Origin: Ruminococcus flavefaciens MA2007
Lineage (GTDB): Bacteria > Bacillota > Clostridia > Oscillospirales > Ruminococcaceae
NCBI RefSeq assembly: GCF_000621845.1
Contig: NZ_KK211355.1
Span: 207,343-271,342, forward strand
Direction: 5' to 3'
Length of the DNA stretch: 64,000 bases
Part shown: piece by piece, positions 49,101 through 58,107 of the stretch
Layout of the letters: each line of letters opens with the position of its first letter
Position numbering within the stretch: the stretch's first letter is position 1
Notes under the pieces: generated by a model
The model's input: only the letters and a program-made list of their open reading frames with translations
What the model was told of the DNA's origin: nothing
Database searches by the model: none
Translations under genes and position numbers: made by a program

Positions 49101-49766
49101 ATGTCACATTTCAAGAATTTCAAGAAGATAATGGCTGTTGCCGCAGCAACAACTATGCTCATGCTCACAGGCTGCGGAAAGAGCATTTCCACCTCTGACG
49201 TAAACGATACGCCTCCCACAACTAATTCAAATCAGTCGGGAAACATTATCGTTCTCACACTTCACCCCGACGCAGCGCCGATTACCTGCGAAAACTTTGA
49301 AAAGCTGGTAAATCAGGGCTTCTACAACGGACTTACCTTCCACCGCGTAGTTGACGAGTTCATGGCTCAGGGCGGCGATCCAAAGGGCGACGGCACAGGC
49401 GGCAGCGCTGACACTATCAAGGGCGAATTTGCTGCAAACGGCGTTAATAATCCGCTTTCACATCAGCGCGGAGTCGTTTCAATGGCTCGCAGCATGGATT
49501 ACGACAGCGCTTCAAGCCAGTTCTTCATCTGCTACACAGGCAATTATGCTTCGTCTCTGGACGGTCAGTACGCTGCATTCGCAAACGTTACCGAGGGCAT
49601 GGAGGTCGTTGACGACTTCATGAAGGTAGAGCGCGACCTTAACTCTATGGGCGAAATGGCTTCACCGAAAACTCCTATCATAATGGAGAAGGTAGAGATG
49701 ATAGCTCCCGATGAGAACGGCTCTCCGAGAGCAATGATAACCATGAACGACTTTATCAAGAAATGA
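49101..49766 (+). CDS. Cyclophilin-type prolyl isomerase lipoprotein
   Basis: A 221-residue lipoprotein: signal with lipobox LTGC (Cys25), a short Ser/Thr/Asn spacer, then a cyclophilin domain (about 48-215) with FHRVVDEFMAQGGDP, GTGGS and SSQFFICY motifs. It speeds folding of proteins outside the membrane. AAAGGAG lies before the ATG at 49101. Its stop overlaps the nspC start by 4 nt (ATGA). Confidence 0.93.
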   Translation: MSHFKNFKKIMAVAAATTMLMLTGCGKSISTSDVNDTPPTTNSNQSGNIIVLTLHPDAAPITCENFEKLVNQGFYNGLTFHRVVDEFMAQGGDPKGDGTGGSADTIKGEFAANGVNNPLSHQRGVVSMARSMDYDSASSQFFICYTGNYASSLDGQYAAFANVTEGMEVVDDFMKVERDLNSMGEMASPKTPIIMEKVEMIAPDENGSPRAMITMNDFIKK

Positions 49767-50902
49767 TGGATTATAATTTCGATGTAAATAAAGTGCCGAC
49801 TCCCTGCTACATAGTGGATGAGTCGGCGCTTATCCGTAATCTGGAGATACTCCGCGGCGTTTCCGAGAGAACAGGCGCGAAGATACTCCTTGCACAGAAG
49901 GCATTTTCCTGCTATCACCTCTATCCCATGATAGGGGAGTACCTTGCAGGCACGGCTTGCAGCGGACTTTTCGAGGCAAAGCTGGGCTATGAGGAAATGG
50001 GCAAGGAAAATCACGTTTTTTCCGCAGCCTACCGCGAAAGCGAGATAGACGAGATAATCTCATACTGCGGACATATCATATTCAATTCGTTCACGCAGCT
50101 CGACAGGTACCGTGACCGCGTTCTTGCGGCAGGCAAGAAGATAGGACTGCGCATAAATCCCGAGCATTCCACACAGGAGGGGCACGAGATATACGATCCC
50201 TGCTCGCCTAAGTCAAGGCTGGGCATTACCCGCAGGAACTTCCACGATGATGACCTCAGCGGTGTTACGGGACTTCATTTCCATACTCTCTGCGAGCAGA
50301 ATTCCGACGATTTAGAGACTACTCTGGACGCAATTGAGGATAAATTCGGAGATATACTGCCGAAAATGGAGTGGATAAACTTCGGCGGCGGTCACCACAT
50401 CACCCGTGAGGACTACGATATACCGCGGCTGGAGCGCTGCATACGCCGTATGCAGGAGAAGTACGGGCTTGAGGTCTTTCTCGAACCCGGTGAAGCTATC
50501 GCTCTCAATGCAGGCTGGCTGGTGACGGAGGTCCTCGACCTTACGGAGAACGATATGCCTATCGCTATCCTTGATACCTCGGCTGCCTGCCATATGCCCG
50601 ATGTACTGGAAATGCCATACCGTCCGCCCCTTGTGGGCTCGGGAGAGAGCGGCGAGAAGAAGTACAGCTACCGTCTGGGCTCTCAGACCTGCCTTGCAGG
50701 TGATGTCATTGGGGAGTACTCCTTCGACGAGCCGCTGAAGATAGGCGACAGGCTTGTATTCGGCGATATGGCTATATACTCAATGGTCAAGAACAACACC
50801 TTCAACGGTATGCCCCTGCCGCATATCCTGCTTCTGAAAAAGGACGGCAGCTTCGGGACTCTGCGCAGCTTCGGCTATGAGGACTTCAAGGAGAGACTGT
50901 GA
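49763..50902 (+). CDS. nspC: Carboxynorspermidine/carboxyspermidine decarboxylase
   Basis: A 379-residue fold-type III PLP decarboxylase (alanine-racemase-like barrel). PLP Lys46 is in LLAQKAFS; GLHFHTLCEQ and FLEPGEAIALNAG mark the barrel phosphate loop, and CHMPDVLEMPYRP the C-terminal part. It decarboxylates carboxyspermidine to spermidine (or carboxynorspermidine to norspermidine). Together with the dehydrogenase upstream it completes a second route to spermidine. It shares one base with the next gene. Confidence 0.95.
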   Translation: MMDYNFDVNKVPTPCYIVDESALIRNLEILRGVSERTGAKILLAQKAFSCYHLYPMIGEYLAGTACSGLFEAKLGYEEMGKENHVFSAAYRESEIDEIISYCGHIIFNSFTQLDRYRDRVLAAGKKIGLRINPEHSTQEGHEIYDPCSPKSRLGITRRNFHDDDLSGVTGLHFHTLCEQNSDDLETTLDAIEDKFGDILPKMEWINFGGGHHITREDYDIPRLERCIRRMQEKYGLEVFLEPGEAIALNAGWLVTEVLDLTENDMPIAILDTSAACHMPDVLEMPYRPPLVGSGESGEKKYSYRLGSQTCLAGDVIGEYSFDEPLKIGDRLVFGDMAIYSMVKNNTFNGMPLPHILLLKKDGSFGTLRSFGYEDFKERL

Positions 50903-51474
50903 TGACGAATATTTACTTTGTGCGCCATGCACTGCCCGATCATTCATGCAGGGACGCGGCGCTGAGACCGCTCACCGATGAGGGCATGAGAGATACAGCC
51001 GAGGTAGTCCGCGCAATGAAGGATATACACCTTGACTACGCAGTATCCAGTCCCTATAAGCGCAGCTATGACACTATCAAGGGAGCTGCTGACGACCATG
51101 GGCTGAAAATAGAGCTTGACGACCGCCTCCACGAGCGTATCAGCGGCGAAAACGGCAACAACCGCGAGATGTTCCAAAGGCGCTGGAGCGATTTCAGCTT
51201 CTGCGAGGAGGGCGGCGAGAGCCTTGGCTCGGTGACAGAGCGCAATATGGCGGCTGTCCACGATATGCTCCGCGCCCATGAGGGGGAGAATATCATGGTA
51301 GGAACTCACGGAACAGCCCTGAGTACCATACTCAATTACTATGACAGCACCTTCGGCGTTGAGGGCTTTCTGCGTATCATCAACTATATGCCATATATAA
51401 TCAGGCTTGGCTTTGAGGGCATGAAGCTTGTTGACAAAGAAGAGATACTTATTGTTGATAAGCCTTTTGATTGA
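50902..51474 (+). CDS. Histidine phosphatase superfamily protein
   Basis: A 190-residue phosphoglycerate-mutase-like phosphatase. Phospho-accepting RHA is at 8-10, SSPYKRSYDT near 52-61 and GTHGTAL with the second His near 135-141. The ATG at 50902 has GGAGAG 7 nt upstream and overlaps the nspC stop (TGATG). Last gene of the polyamine locus. The substrate could be a small phosphorylated metabolite; it cannot be told. Confidence 0.88.
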   Translation: MTNIYFVRHALPDHSCRDAALRPLTDEGMRDTAEVVRAMKDIHLDYAVSSPYKRSYDTIKGAADDHGLKIELDDRLHERISGENGNNREMFQRRWSDFSFCEEGGESLGSVTERNMAAVHDMLRAHEGENIMVGTHGTALSTILNYYDSTFGVEGFLRIINYMPYIIRLGFEGMKLVDKEEILIVDKPFD

Positions 51475-51498
51475 GAACTAAGAGCTAAGAACTAAGAT
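51473..51498 (+). repeat. Heptamer array, GARCTAA type
   Basis: GAACTAA, GAGCTAA, GAACTAA, GATTGTA: starts at the stop codon of the preceding gene and leads into the palindrome at 51499. Confidence 0.7.
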
Positions 51499-51527
51499 TG
51501 TAGGGGCGGCGTTCCGCCGCCCCTACA
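51499..51527. repeat. Rim-type palindrome, cleanest copy
   Basis: TGTAGGGGCGGC-GTTCC-GCCGCCCCTACA, a 12-bp perfect stem; best example of the family. Confidence 0.85.
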
Positions 51528-51565
51528 AAATACGTCTGCGTTAGCGGAAATATTAATTATGAATC

Positions 51566-51593
51566 AAAAAAGGACTCGATAGAGTCCTTTTTT
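51566..51593. terminator. Terminator of the polyamine locus
   Basis: AAAAAAGGACTC/GAGTCCTTTTTT with a GATA loop. Confidence 0.9.
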
Positions 51594-51696
51594 CTTATAT
51601 CCCCCGAATTACAGCCATTTATACGTTAAAACTGCCAAATAGAGGAAGAAGATATTGTATAAATAGACAAAGCTGATTTAACTTTTTACGATTTTA

Positions 51697-51725
51697 TTTA
51701 CAACTCTTACTGCCTGTGCTATAAT
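51697..51725 (+). promoter_or_regulatory. Promoter of the pectin-degrading enzyme
   Basis: TTTACA (51697-51702), 17-bp spacer, TATAAT (51720-51725), giving a leader of about 115 nt. Confidence 0.8.
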
Positions 51726-51847
51726 TATGATGTATAGGTGCATATTCCGAAGCTCTGCTTTCCCTGTGCTCAGCTCCCGATATCACCGCATTTGTGACAG
51801 CTCCGATTTAGGCAGCGGAGGTCATCGTTAGAAAAGGAGTAAAAACT

Positions 51848-54800
51848 ATGGCTACAAAATCAAGAAAGCTGGCTTTGCAGCTTTTTGCCTTTGCAGTTTC
51901 CATTGTCATGTTGCTGGCAGCGTTCGCGGCAGTTCCGCCCGTCAGCGTTCATGCGGCAGGAACAGACCTGTACGTGGGCTACTCAGGCAGAAACAACAAC
52001 TTCTCAACAGTGCAGGCGGCTGTTGACAAGGCTGCAAGCCTCAATCCCTCATCAGAGGCAAACCGCGTGACGATACACATAGCTCCCGGTACATACCGTC
52101 AGCAGGTCATCGTCCAGACGCCTTACATCACATTCGTAAACGACGAGCCCCAGAAGGGCAGCGCAATTCTCACATGGTACTACGGTATCGGCTACAAGTA
52201 CTACAGCGCAAACTCAAAGGGCTACTATGACGCAAATCTTGCTAAATCAAAGAGCGGCAAGAACGTTTCAAACTACCGTTGGGGCGCTACAGTTCAGCTC
52301 TGGCCAAAGGCTACAAACTTCAAGGCTAAGAATATCGTTTTCGAGAACTCCTTCAACCGCTATCTCACTCAGGAGGAGCTTGCGGACGGCGTTGAGTGCA
52401 CCAACGAGACATTAAAGGTACAGCGCTACAACGGCGTTGACGTAAAGTCAAAGGCTTATACCGAGCGTGCGGCTGCTCTCTCAGTTGATACAGGCTATGC
52501 GGAGTTCCTCAACTGCCAGTTCCTGTCAAGTCAGGATACTCTTTACACAGGCGGCTCTCCTCAGTACTACAAGAACTGCCTTATCGAGGGACAGACAGAC
52601 TATATCTTCGGCGGAAGCAACGCTGTTTTCGACAGCTGCGAGCTTCGCTGGAAGGGCTACAGCAGCGGTTCAGTAGGCGGTTACATCACAGCGGCAAGAG
52701 AACAGGGAAGTCCTTACACAGGATATCTCTTCAAGGACTGTAAGGTAACAGCAAACAGCGGTCTCACAGTAACAGCAGGCTATCTCGGCAGACCGTGGGC
52801 ACAGAGCGCAAAGGTTCTCTTTGTGAATACTACTCTCCAGAACGGCAATATGATAACAGCAGCAGGCTGGACTTCGATGAGCGGCGTACAGCCCGAGAGC
52901 GTCAGCGGCTTCAAGGAGAACGGCACGAAGCTCTCAAACGGTCAGCGTGTTGATCTTTCACAGAGAAAGGGACATATCGTATCCGACAGCGACGCTGCAA
53001 GTATAAATATCAAGAGCTACATGAACAACTGGACACCGTCGTTCCTCAACGGTGATTCCGGCAGCACAGGTAATCCCGGCAATAACGACCAGCCTTCCAA
53101 CGTACAGGGCGCTGTCAAGACCTGCGGCGGCTGGTTCGAGGAAGCCTACGTTGAGTGGGACAGCTCAAAGCTTGGCAATAACGTCAAGGTAAGCTATGCT
53201 CCCTCGGGCAGTACAAGCTTCACAGCTGTTGATTCGCAGCTCATCAGAGGTACAAGAGTTGATATCCCAGGACTCAAGGGCGATACAGAGTACGATATCG
53301 TATTACAGGGCTCAAACGGCACAGCAGGCTGCAAGATAAAGACTATGGCTTTTGACCGCAGCGGCTACGCTCACTATAACACATCAGAAGCTGTGGGAGC
53401 TTACAACAACGACGGTACTCTGAAATCAGGAGTGACAGTTATCTATGTGAACAACTCAAACAAGGATTCTGTCACATACGGCGGTCAGACAGGTCTCTAC
53501 AACATCTTCTACAGCGGAAAGCCTAAGAACGTTGTATTCAGACTTATTGGCAGCATTGATGTGCCAAAGGGTGCAAAGGCTAACGACGGTCAGCAGAACG
53601 ACGGCTCAAATATGCTGTATCTCCAGAACGCTGAAAACGTTACTATCGAGGGTATCGGCTATGATGCCGCACTCAATCAGTGGGGCTTTGAGATGAAGCG
53701 CTCAAAGAGCTGCGAGGTCCGCAACCTGTGGCTGGGCAAGTACCCTGATGACGGCGTATCCATGACAGGCTCTGCCGACAACAAGTCAAATCATATGTGG
53801 GTACACAACTGTACTATCGAAAAGGGCTATAATGCTTATGCAGGCAACGGTATAGTAGATGCCGACAAGGCAGACGGCGACGGTTCACTGGACATAAAGT
53901 GGAGTGAGTATATAACAGTTTCATATAATCTGTTCAAGGATGGTCACAAGACCTCACTTGTAGGCGGCGGAACCAATCATGAGCAGGACTGGATAACCTA
54001 TCACCACAACTGGTTCAACAATACCGAGTCACGTAATCCCCGTGCGAGAAACGCACATATCCACAGCTACAACAACTACTTCTACAATAACAAGCAGTAC
54101 GGTATCGGAGCTTCCTACAACTCAAAGGTATTCTCTGAGGCTAACTACTACGAAAAGACAAATCTTCCTCTTGATGCTGAGAATATGGGAAATGACGCAT
54201 ATTCGGGAACTATCAAGTCCTACGGCGACAAGTTCGACAGCTGCAATATGGGCAGCGGACTCGCTTATCAGATAGTAAACTCCAGAAACGACAAGTCCTA
54301 TGTAGGCAACCTCAAGAGCGGCGGACAGGGCTATGATAACTTCGATACGGATTCATCGAAGATATACACCAGCTACAAGGTGCAGTCCGCAGACGCTGCT
54401 AAATCCGAGGTAATGGCTTACGCAGGACGTATGCAGAACAAGGCTTACAATGCAGGTACAGTCTCAGGCGGCGGAGATGTGGTCATCGACGAGCCTGTTT
54501 TAAAGAGCAACCTTATCTCCAAGTTCGAGACAAAGGACGCAAGTTACGGCGCACAGTGGTCTATCGCTGAGAGCTTCAATGTAGGCGACAAGGCATTCGG
54601 TGACCGTGAGCACGTTATCGCTTCTGTTCCGAGCAGCATAAGCGGCGGCGAGCAGATAATCACAGCCTGCAACTCAAAGAATACAGATTCAGACCTTGCA
54701 GTTCTTACAGCTGCCAAGGATATCACAGTATTCGTATGCATGGACGAGAGAGTAACATCTATCCCGTCATGGCTCGGCAGCTTCAACAAGAACGGCGAGA

Positions 54801-55306
54801 TAGTTGAGGTCAACGACAGCGAGGCTATCAGACCATTCGATGTTTACGCCAAGGAGATAAAGGCAGGGGATACCCTCACTCTCGGAACAAACGGCATGAG
54901 CGGAGTCTGCATGAACTACATCGCATTCGTCAAGGAGACTCCCGTAGTTACAACAACTACAACTACAACCACGACGACTACTACAACGACTACTACTACA
55001 ACGACTACTACTACAACAACGACTACTGAGTCCACAACTACTACGACTACAACACAGCCTGTACCACAGGGACTTCCGGGCGACGCAAACTGCGACAATA
55101 CAGTTGACCTGTCAGACGCAGTTCTCATCATGCAGTCGCTGGCTAACCCAAACAAGTACGGAATCAACGGAACAGACGACCACCACCTCACAGAGCAGGG
55201 CTCTGCAAACGGTGATGTAGAGGGCAGAAACGGAATCACCTCCAATGACGCCCTTGCGATACAGCGCTATCTGCTCCACCTTATAACAACACTTCCGATA
55301 GACTAA
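51848..55306 (+). CDS. Pectinesterase-pectate lyase fusion with dockerin
   Basis: A 1152-residue secreted enzyme. Signal peptide 1 to about 36. CE8 pectin methylesterase at about 38-395, with SSQDTLY (Asp230), GQTDYIFGG (Asp251) and GRPW (314-317). A fibronectin-III-like domain spans about 418-505. PL1 pectate lyase covers about 520-860, with DGDGSLDIKWS and HHNWFNNTESRNPRAR. Then an unassigned beta module (about 905-1045), a Thr-rich linker (about 1050-1075) and a two-repeat dockerin (about 1080-1150). De-esterification and cleavage of pectin are thus in one chain. AAAAGGAG before the ATG. Confidence 0.94.
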   Translation: MATKSRKLALQLFAFAVSIVMLLAAFAAVPPVSVHAAGTDLYVGYSGRNNNFSTVQAAVDKAASLNPSSEANRVTIHIAPGTYRQQVIVQTPYITFVNDEPQKGSAILTWYYGIGYKYYSANSKGYYDANLAKSKSGKNVSNYRWGATVQLWPKATNFKAKNIVFENSFNRYLTQEELADGVECTNETLKVQRYNGVDVKSKAYTERAAALSVDTGYAEFLNCQFLSSQDTLYTGGSPQYYKNCLIEGQTDYIFGGSNAVFDSCELRWKGYSSGSVGGYITAAREQGSPYTGYLFKDCKVTANSGLTVTAGYLGRPWAQSAKVLFVNTTLQNGNMITAAGWTSMSGVQPESVSGFKENGTKLSNGQRVDLSQRKGHIVSDSDAASINIKSYMNNWTPSFLNGDSGSTGNPGNNDQPSNVQGAVKTCGGWFEEAYVEWDSSKLGNNVKVSYAPSGSTSFTAVDSQLIRGTRVDIPGLKGDTEYDIVLQGSNGTAGCKIKTMAFDRSGYAHYNTSEAVGAYNNDGTLKSGVTVIYVNNSNKDSVTYGGQTGLYNIFYSGKPKNVVFRLIGSIDVPKGAKANDGQQNDGSNMLYLQNAENVTIEGIGYDAALNQWGFEMKRSKSCEVRNLWLGKYPDDGVSMTGSADNKSNHMWVHNCTIEKGYNAYAGNGIVDADKADGDGSLDIKWSEYITVSYNLFKDGHKTSLVGGGTNHEQDWITYHHNWFNNTESRNPRARNAHIHSYNNYFYNNKQYGIGASYNSKVFSEANYYEKTNLPLDAENMGNDAYSGTIKSYGDKFDSCNMGSGLAYQIVNSRNDKSYVGNLKSGGQGYDNFDTDSSKIYTSYKVQSADAAKSEVMAYAGRMQNKAYNAGTVSGGGDVVIDEPVLKSNLISKFETKDASYGAQWSIAESFNVGDKAFGDREHVIASVPSSISGGEQIITACNSKNTDSDLAVLTAAKDITVFVCMDERVTSIPSWLGSFNKNGEIVEVNDSEAIRPFDVYAKEIKAGDTLTLGTNGMSGVCMNYIAFVKETPVVTTTTTTTTTTTTTTTTTTTTTTTTTTESTTTTTTTQPVPQGLPGDANCDNTVDLSDAVLIMQSLANPNKYGINGTDDHHLTEQGSANGDVEGRNGITSNDALAIQRYLLHLITTLPID
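54949..55063 (+). repeat. Thr-codon repeat of the linker
   Basis: A tract of ACT/ACA/ACG/ACC triplets encoding about 30 Thr. The antisense strand reads as an open poly-Val frame, which is an artefact. Confidence 0.8.
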
Positions 55307-55311
55307 ATAAT

Positions 55312-55339
55312 AAAGCCCGAGTTTAAAACTCGGGCTTTT
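55312..55339 (+). terminator. Terminator of the pectin enzyme gene
   Basis: AAAGCCCGAGTTT/AAACTCGGGCTTT, 12-13 bp with almost no loop, ending in TTTT. Confidence 0.85.
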
Positions 55340-55365
55340 AGCTTCTCGGAAAAGTGGCTTCCCCC

Positions 55366-55432
55366 ATGAAATGGATTCCAAAGGGACTGTTTTACAAGAG
55401 GGGACGCCTTGCAAGTGAAGGCGTCCCTTTAA
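55366..55432. repeat. Composite hairpin repeat, internal deletion
   Basis: Only the head (ATTCCAAAGGGACTGT) and the last stem (GGGACGCCTT/AAGGCGTCCC) of the composite family are kept, joined directly. The missing middle shows that the modules can be lost cleanly. Confidence 0.7.
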
Positions 55433-55455
55433 TAAATTATGCTTTATATTACACA

Positions 55456-55483
55456 AAAAGGGCTATGCATTTGTATAGCCCTT
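55456..55483 (-). terminator. Terminator of ispH-rpsA
   Basis: AAGGGCTAT/ATAGCCCTT, 9 bp; on the minus strand followed by TTTGTGT. Confidence 0.7.
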
Positions 55484-55496
55484 AAAATTTTACTGA

Positions 55497-57470
55497 TTAT
55501 TCAGCGTCCTCAGCAGGAGCTTCCTCAGCGTCGTCCTCTGCATTCTCAAGGAGAGCACGCATAGAAATGCTGATTCTCTTTGACTCCTCGTCGATGTCGA
55601 TGATCTTTACGTCAACCTCGTCGCCAACGTTAAGAACGTCCTTGACATTCTCAACCTTCTGGTCAGCGATCTGTGAGATGTGGATAAGGCCGTCAACGCC
55701 GTCGATGATCTGAGCAAATGCGCCGAAGCTTGTGATAGAAACGATAGTAGCCTTAACTACGTCGCCTACCTTATACTTGGACATGAAGATCTCCCAAGGA
55801 TTGTCCTCAGCCTTCTTGAAGCCGAGAGAGATTCTGTTAGCCTCTCTGTCGAGGTCCTTGATGTATACCTCAAGAGTATCGCCAACGTTAACAACTTCGC
55901 TTGGATGCTTGATTCTCTTCCAAGAGAGCTCTGAGATATGAACCATGCCGTCAATGCCGCCGAGATCAACGAATGCACCGAAGCTTGTGAGTGACTTGAC
56001 CTTACCTGTGTATGTCTTGCCAACCTCAGCTGTCTCCCAGAACTTAGCCTTAGCTTCTTCCTTCTTAGCGTTCTGAACAGCCTTGATAGAACCAACTGCT
56101 CTCTTTCTGCCGCCCTCGGAAACCTCAATAACGATGAACTCTACCTTCTTCTTGAGGAGCTGGTCGAGCTCTGCGCCTCTTGGGAGACCTGTGAGTGAAG
56201 CAGGGATAAATACTCTGACACCAAGAACTGTAAGTGTAACGCCCTTGTTTACAACGCTCTGAACAACGCCCTCGAGAACAGTGCCTTCCTGCTGAGCCTT
56301 TACGATCTTCTCGTAGCCGGCCTGCTCGTCCACCTTTCTCTTGGAGAGAGCTGCTGTACCCTCAGCATCATTTACCTTGATAACAACGAGGTCGATCTCG
56401 TCGCCAACGCTTACGATGTCGGAAGGCTTCTTTGAAGGATCGTCTGTAAGATCATCAAGAGCAACATAGCCTGTGTGCTTTGTACCGAGGTCAACGATTG
56501 CTTCTGTATTGTTTACGGCGATAACGGTGCCTTTAACTTTCTCTCCTGTATGTATTTTTTTGAATGATTCGTCGATAGCCTGTGCAAAATCGAAATCTTC
56601 ATTCTGAGCTGCAAGAATTTCATTTTCTGCCATTTTGGTTTGTACCTCCTTGATTATATAGGCGGGGGTTGATGCGCCTGCAGTGATGCCGATCTTCTCG
56701 GCATTTGGAAGCTTTAAAGTCCGAAGCTCGTCCGAATTCTCAATATGATACGTTTTACAATAGCGGCTGCAGACTTCATAAAGCTTGACAGTATTTGAAC
56801 TGTGTCTGCCGCCGACTACAAGCATTATGTCAGAGTTTTTGGCAAGCTCGGCAGCGTCGGACTGACGTGTGTCGGTAGCGTTGCAAATGGTATCATATAT
56901 GACGATATCGGGATCGTCCTTCGGGATCACGTTTAAACACTCACCCCATACTACTATATTATACGTCGTTTGCGCCACAATTGCAAGCTTTTTTCGCAAA
57001 TTTTTATAATTTTTTTCAAAAAAGGCTTTTAGCTCAAAGTTGTCCTTAAAAACAAGGCAATTTTCGTCACAATGACCAACTATGCCCTGAACCTCGGGGT
57101 GGTTGCGGTCTCCTGCGATGAGGATAAAGTATCCCTCGGCAGTTTTTTCAGCCACTATCTTGTGGATACGGGACACGAAAGGGCAGGTAGCGTCCAGCAT
57201 ACGGTTACCCTTAGCCTTTATCTGCTCGTAAATCTCCCTGCCTACGCCGTGGGAGCGGATAACTACGGTCTCATCGGGCTTCAGCTCGTCAACCGTGTCG
57301 ATTATCCTTGCGCCCTTGGCCTGCATATCGTTTACGACGTCCTGATTGTGGATAATAGGACCGAGAGTAGCCACATTTGTGTTCTTTTCCAGCTCGCCGT
57401 AGACCATTTTCACGGCTCTGTCAACGCCGAAGCAGAAGCCTGCCGACTTGGCAACTGTTACCTTATTCAT
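55497..57470 (-). CDS. ispH-rpsA: IspH reductase fused to ribosomal protein S1
   Basis: A 657-residue fusion. Residues 1 to about 285 are IspH, which makes isoprenoid precursors from HMBPP: 4Fe-4S ligands Cys13 (GFCFGV), Cys in DATCPFV and Cys in DTICNAT, with the SHG motif VIRSHGVG. Residues about 315-640 hold four S1 RNA-binding domains (for example VGKTYTGKVKSLTSFGAFVDLGG), ending in an acidic tail. The start at 57470 overlaps plsC by 8 nt; an upstream extension is unlikely. This fusion is known in Clostridia. Confidence 0.96.
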   Translation of the reverse strand: MNKVTVAKSAGFCFGVDRAVKMVYGELEKNTNVATLGPIIHNQDVVNDMQAKGARIIDTVDELKPDETVVIRSHGVGREIYEQIKAKGNRMLDATCPFVSRIHKIVAEKTAEGYFILIAGDRNHPEVQGIVGHCDENCLVFKDNFELKAFFEKNYKNLRKKLAIVAQTTYNIVVWGECLNVIPKDDPDIVIYDTICNATDTRQSDAAELAKNSDIMLVVGGRHSSNTVKLYEVCSRYCKTYHIENSDELRTLKLPNAEKIGITAGASTPAYIIKEVQTKMAENEILAAQNEDFDFAQAIDESFKKIHTGEKVKGTVIAVNNTEAIVDLGTKHTGYVALDDLTDDPSKKPSDIVSVGDEIDLVVIKVNDAEGTAALSKRKVDEQAGYEKIVKAQQEGTVLEGVVQSVVNKGVTLTVLGVRVFIPASLTGLPRGAELDQLLKKKVEFIVIEVSEGGRKRAVGSIKAVQNAKKEEAKAKFWETAEVGKTYTGKVKSLTSFGAFVDLGGIDGMVHISELSWKRIKHPSEVVNVGDTLEVYIKDLDREANRISLGFKKAEDNPWEIFMSKYKVGDVVKATIVSITSFGAFAQIIDGVDGLIHISQIADQKVENVKDVLNVGDEVDVKIIDIDEESKRISISMRALLENAEDDAEEAPAEDAE

Positions 57471-58101
57471 CAGCCTTATCCTCCTTTTTCTCCTCGGCAG
57501 GAGCCTCCTGCTCGCCTTCAACGAGGAGCTTTATATCAGCCATATAGCGGTTTTTGAGCTTTACCAGCTGACGCGGATTGGGAGTGTCACTTATCTCGCA
57601 GTACTCCGCAGGATCAATGGGAGTTCCGTATTTTACGGTGATATGTGTGCGGAATCTGAGCTTTCCCTCGAAAACTATACCTACGGGGATAATATGCTTG
57701 CCTGAACGGGCGGCGATAAGTGCCGCGCCTGTGTGACCTCTGCCCACCTTGCCGTCCTTGGAGCGAGTGCCCTCGGGGAATATCATAAGGCTTCGTCCGC
57801 TGTCAAGGCGTTCAACGGCAGTATCTATAACTCCAGTGTCGCCCTTGCCGCGGGCAACGGGAAAAGCTCCGAGGGAGCTTATGAGCCACGCAAAGAGCTT
57901 GTTTTTGAAGAGCTCCTCCTTAGCCATGAATGCGTATTTGCCCCTGCCGCCTGCACCGAGAATAGGCGGATCGGCGTTTGAGCGGTGATTTGAGGCGTAG
58001 ATAACAGGAGTACCCTTGGGGATATTCTCCCTGCCCTCAAAGCGGAGCCTGTATGCGATGTGCATTGCGAGCCATACCAGAAACTTTGCTATGTAATACA
58101 T
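57463..58101 (-). CDS. plsC: 1-acyl-glycerol-3-phosphate acyltransferase
   Basis: A 212-residue membrane-associated acyltransferase making phosphatidic acid. NHRSNAD (38-44, the HX4D catalytic pair) and FPEGTRS (108-114) are intact; an N-terminal hydrophobic helix (4-18) anchors it. The C-terminus is Glu/Lys-rich. It is in the conserved cmk-plsC-ispH order, with a GNAT gene inserted before it, and overlaps ispH by 8 nt. Confidence 0.95.
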   Translation of the reverse strand: MYYIAKFLVWLAMHIAYRLRFEGRENIPKGTPVIYASNHRSNADPPILGAGGRGKYAFMAKEELFKNKLFAWLISSLGAFPVARGKGDTGVIDTAVERLDSGRSLMIFPEGTRSKDGKVGRGHTGAALIAARSGKHIIPVGIVFEGKLRFRTHITVKYGTPIDPAEYCEISDTPNPRQLVKLKNRYMADIKLLVEGEQEAPAEEKKEDKADE

Positions 58102-58107
58102 AATGTC

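Noticed and set aside
54916..55245. Antisense frame with a long poly-Val run
   Set aside because: It is the complement of the Thr linker and dockerin codons of the pectin enzyme; no ribosome site.
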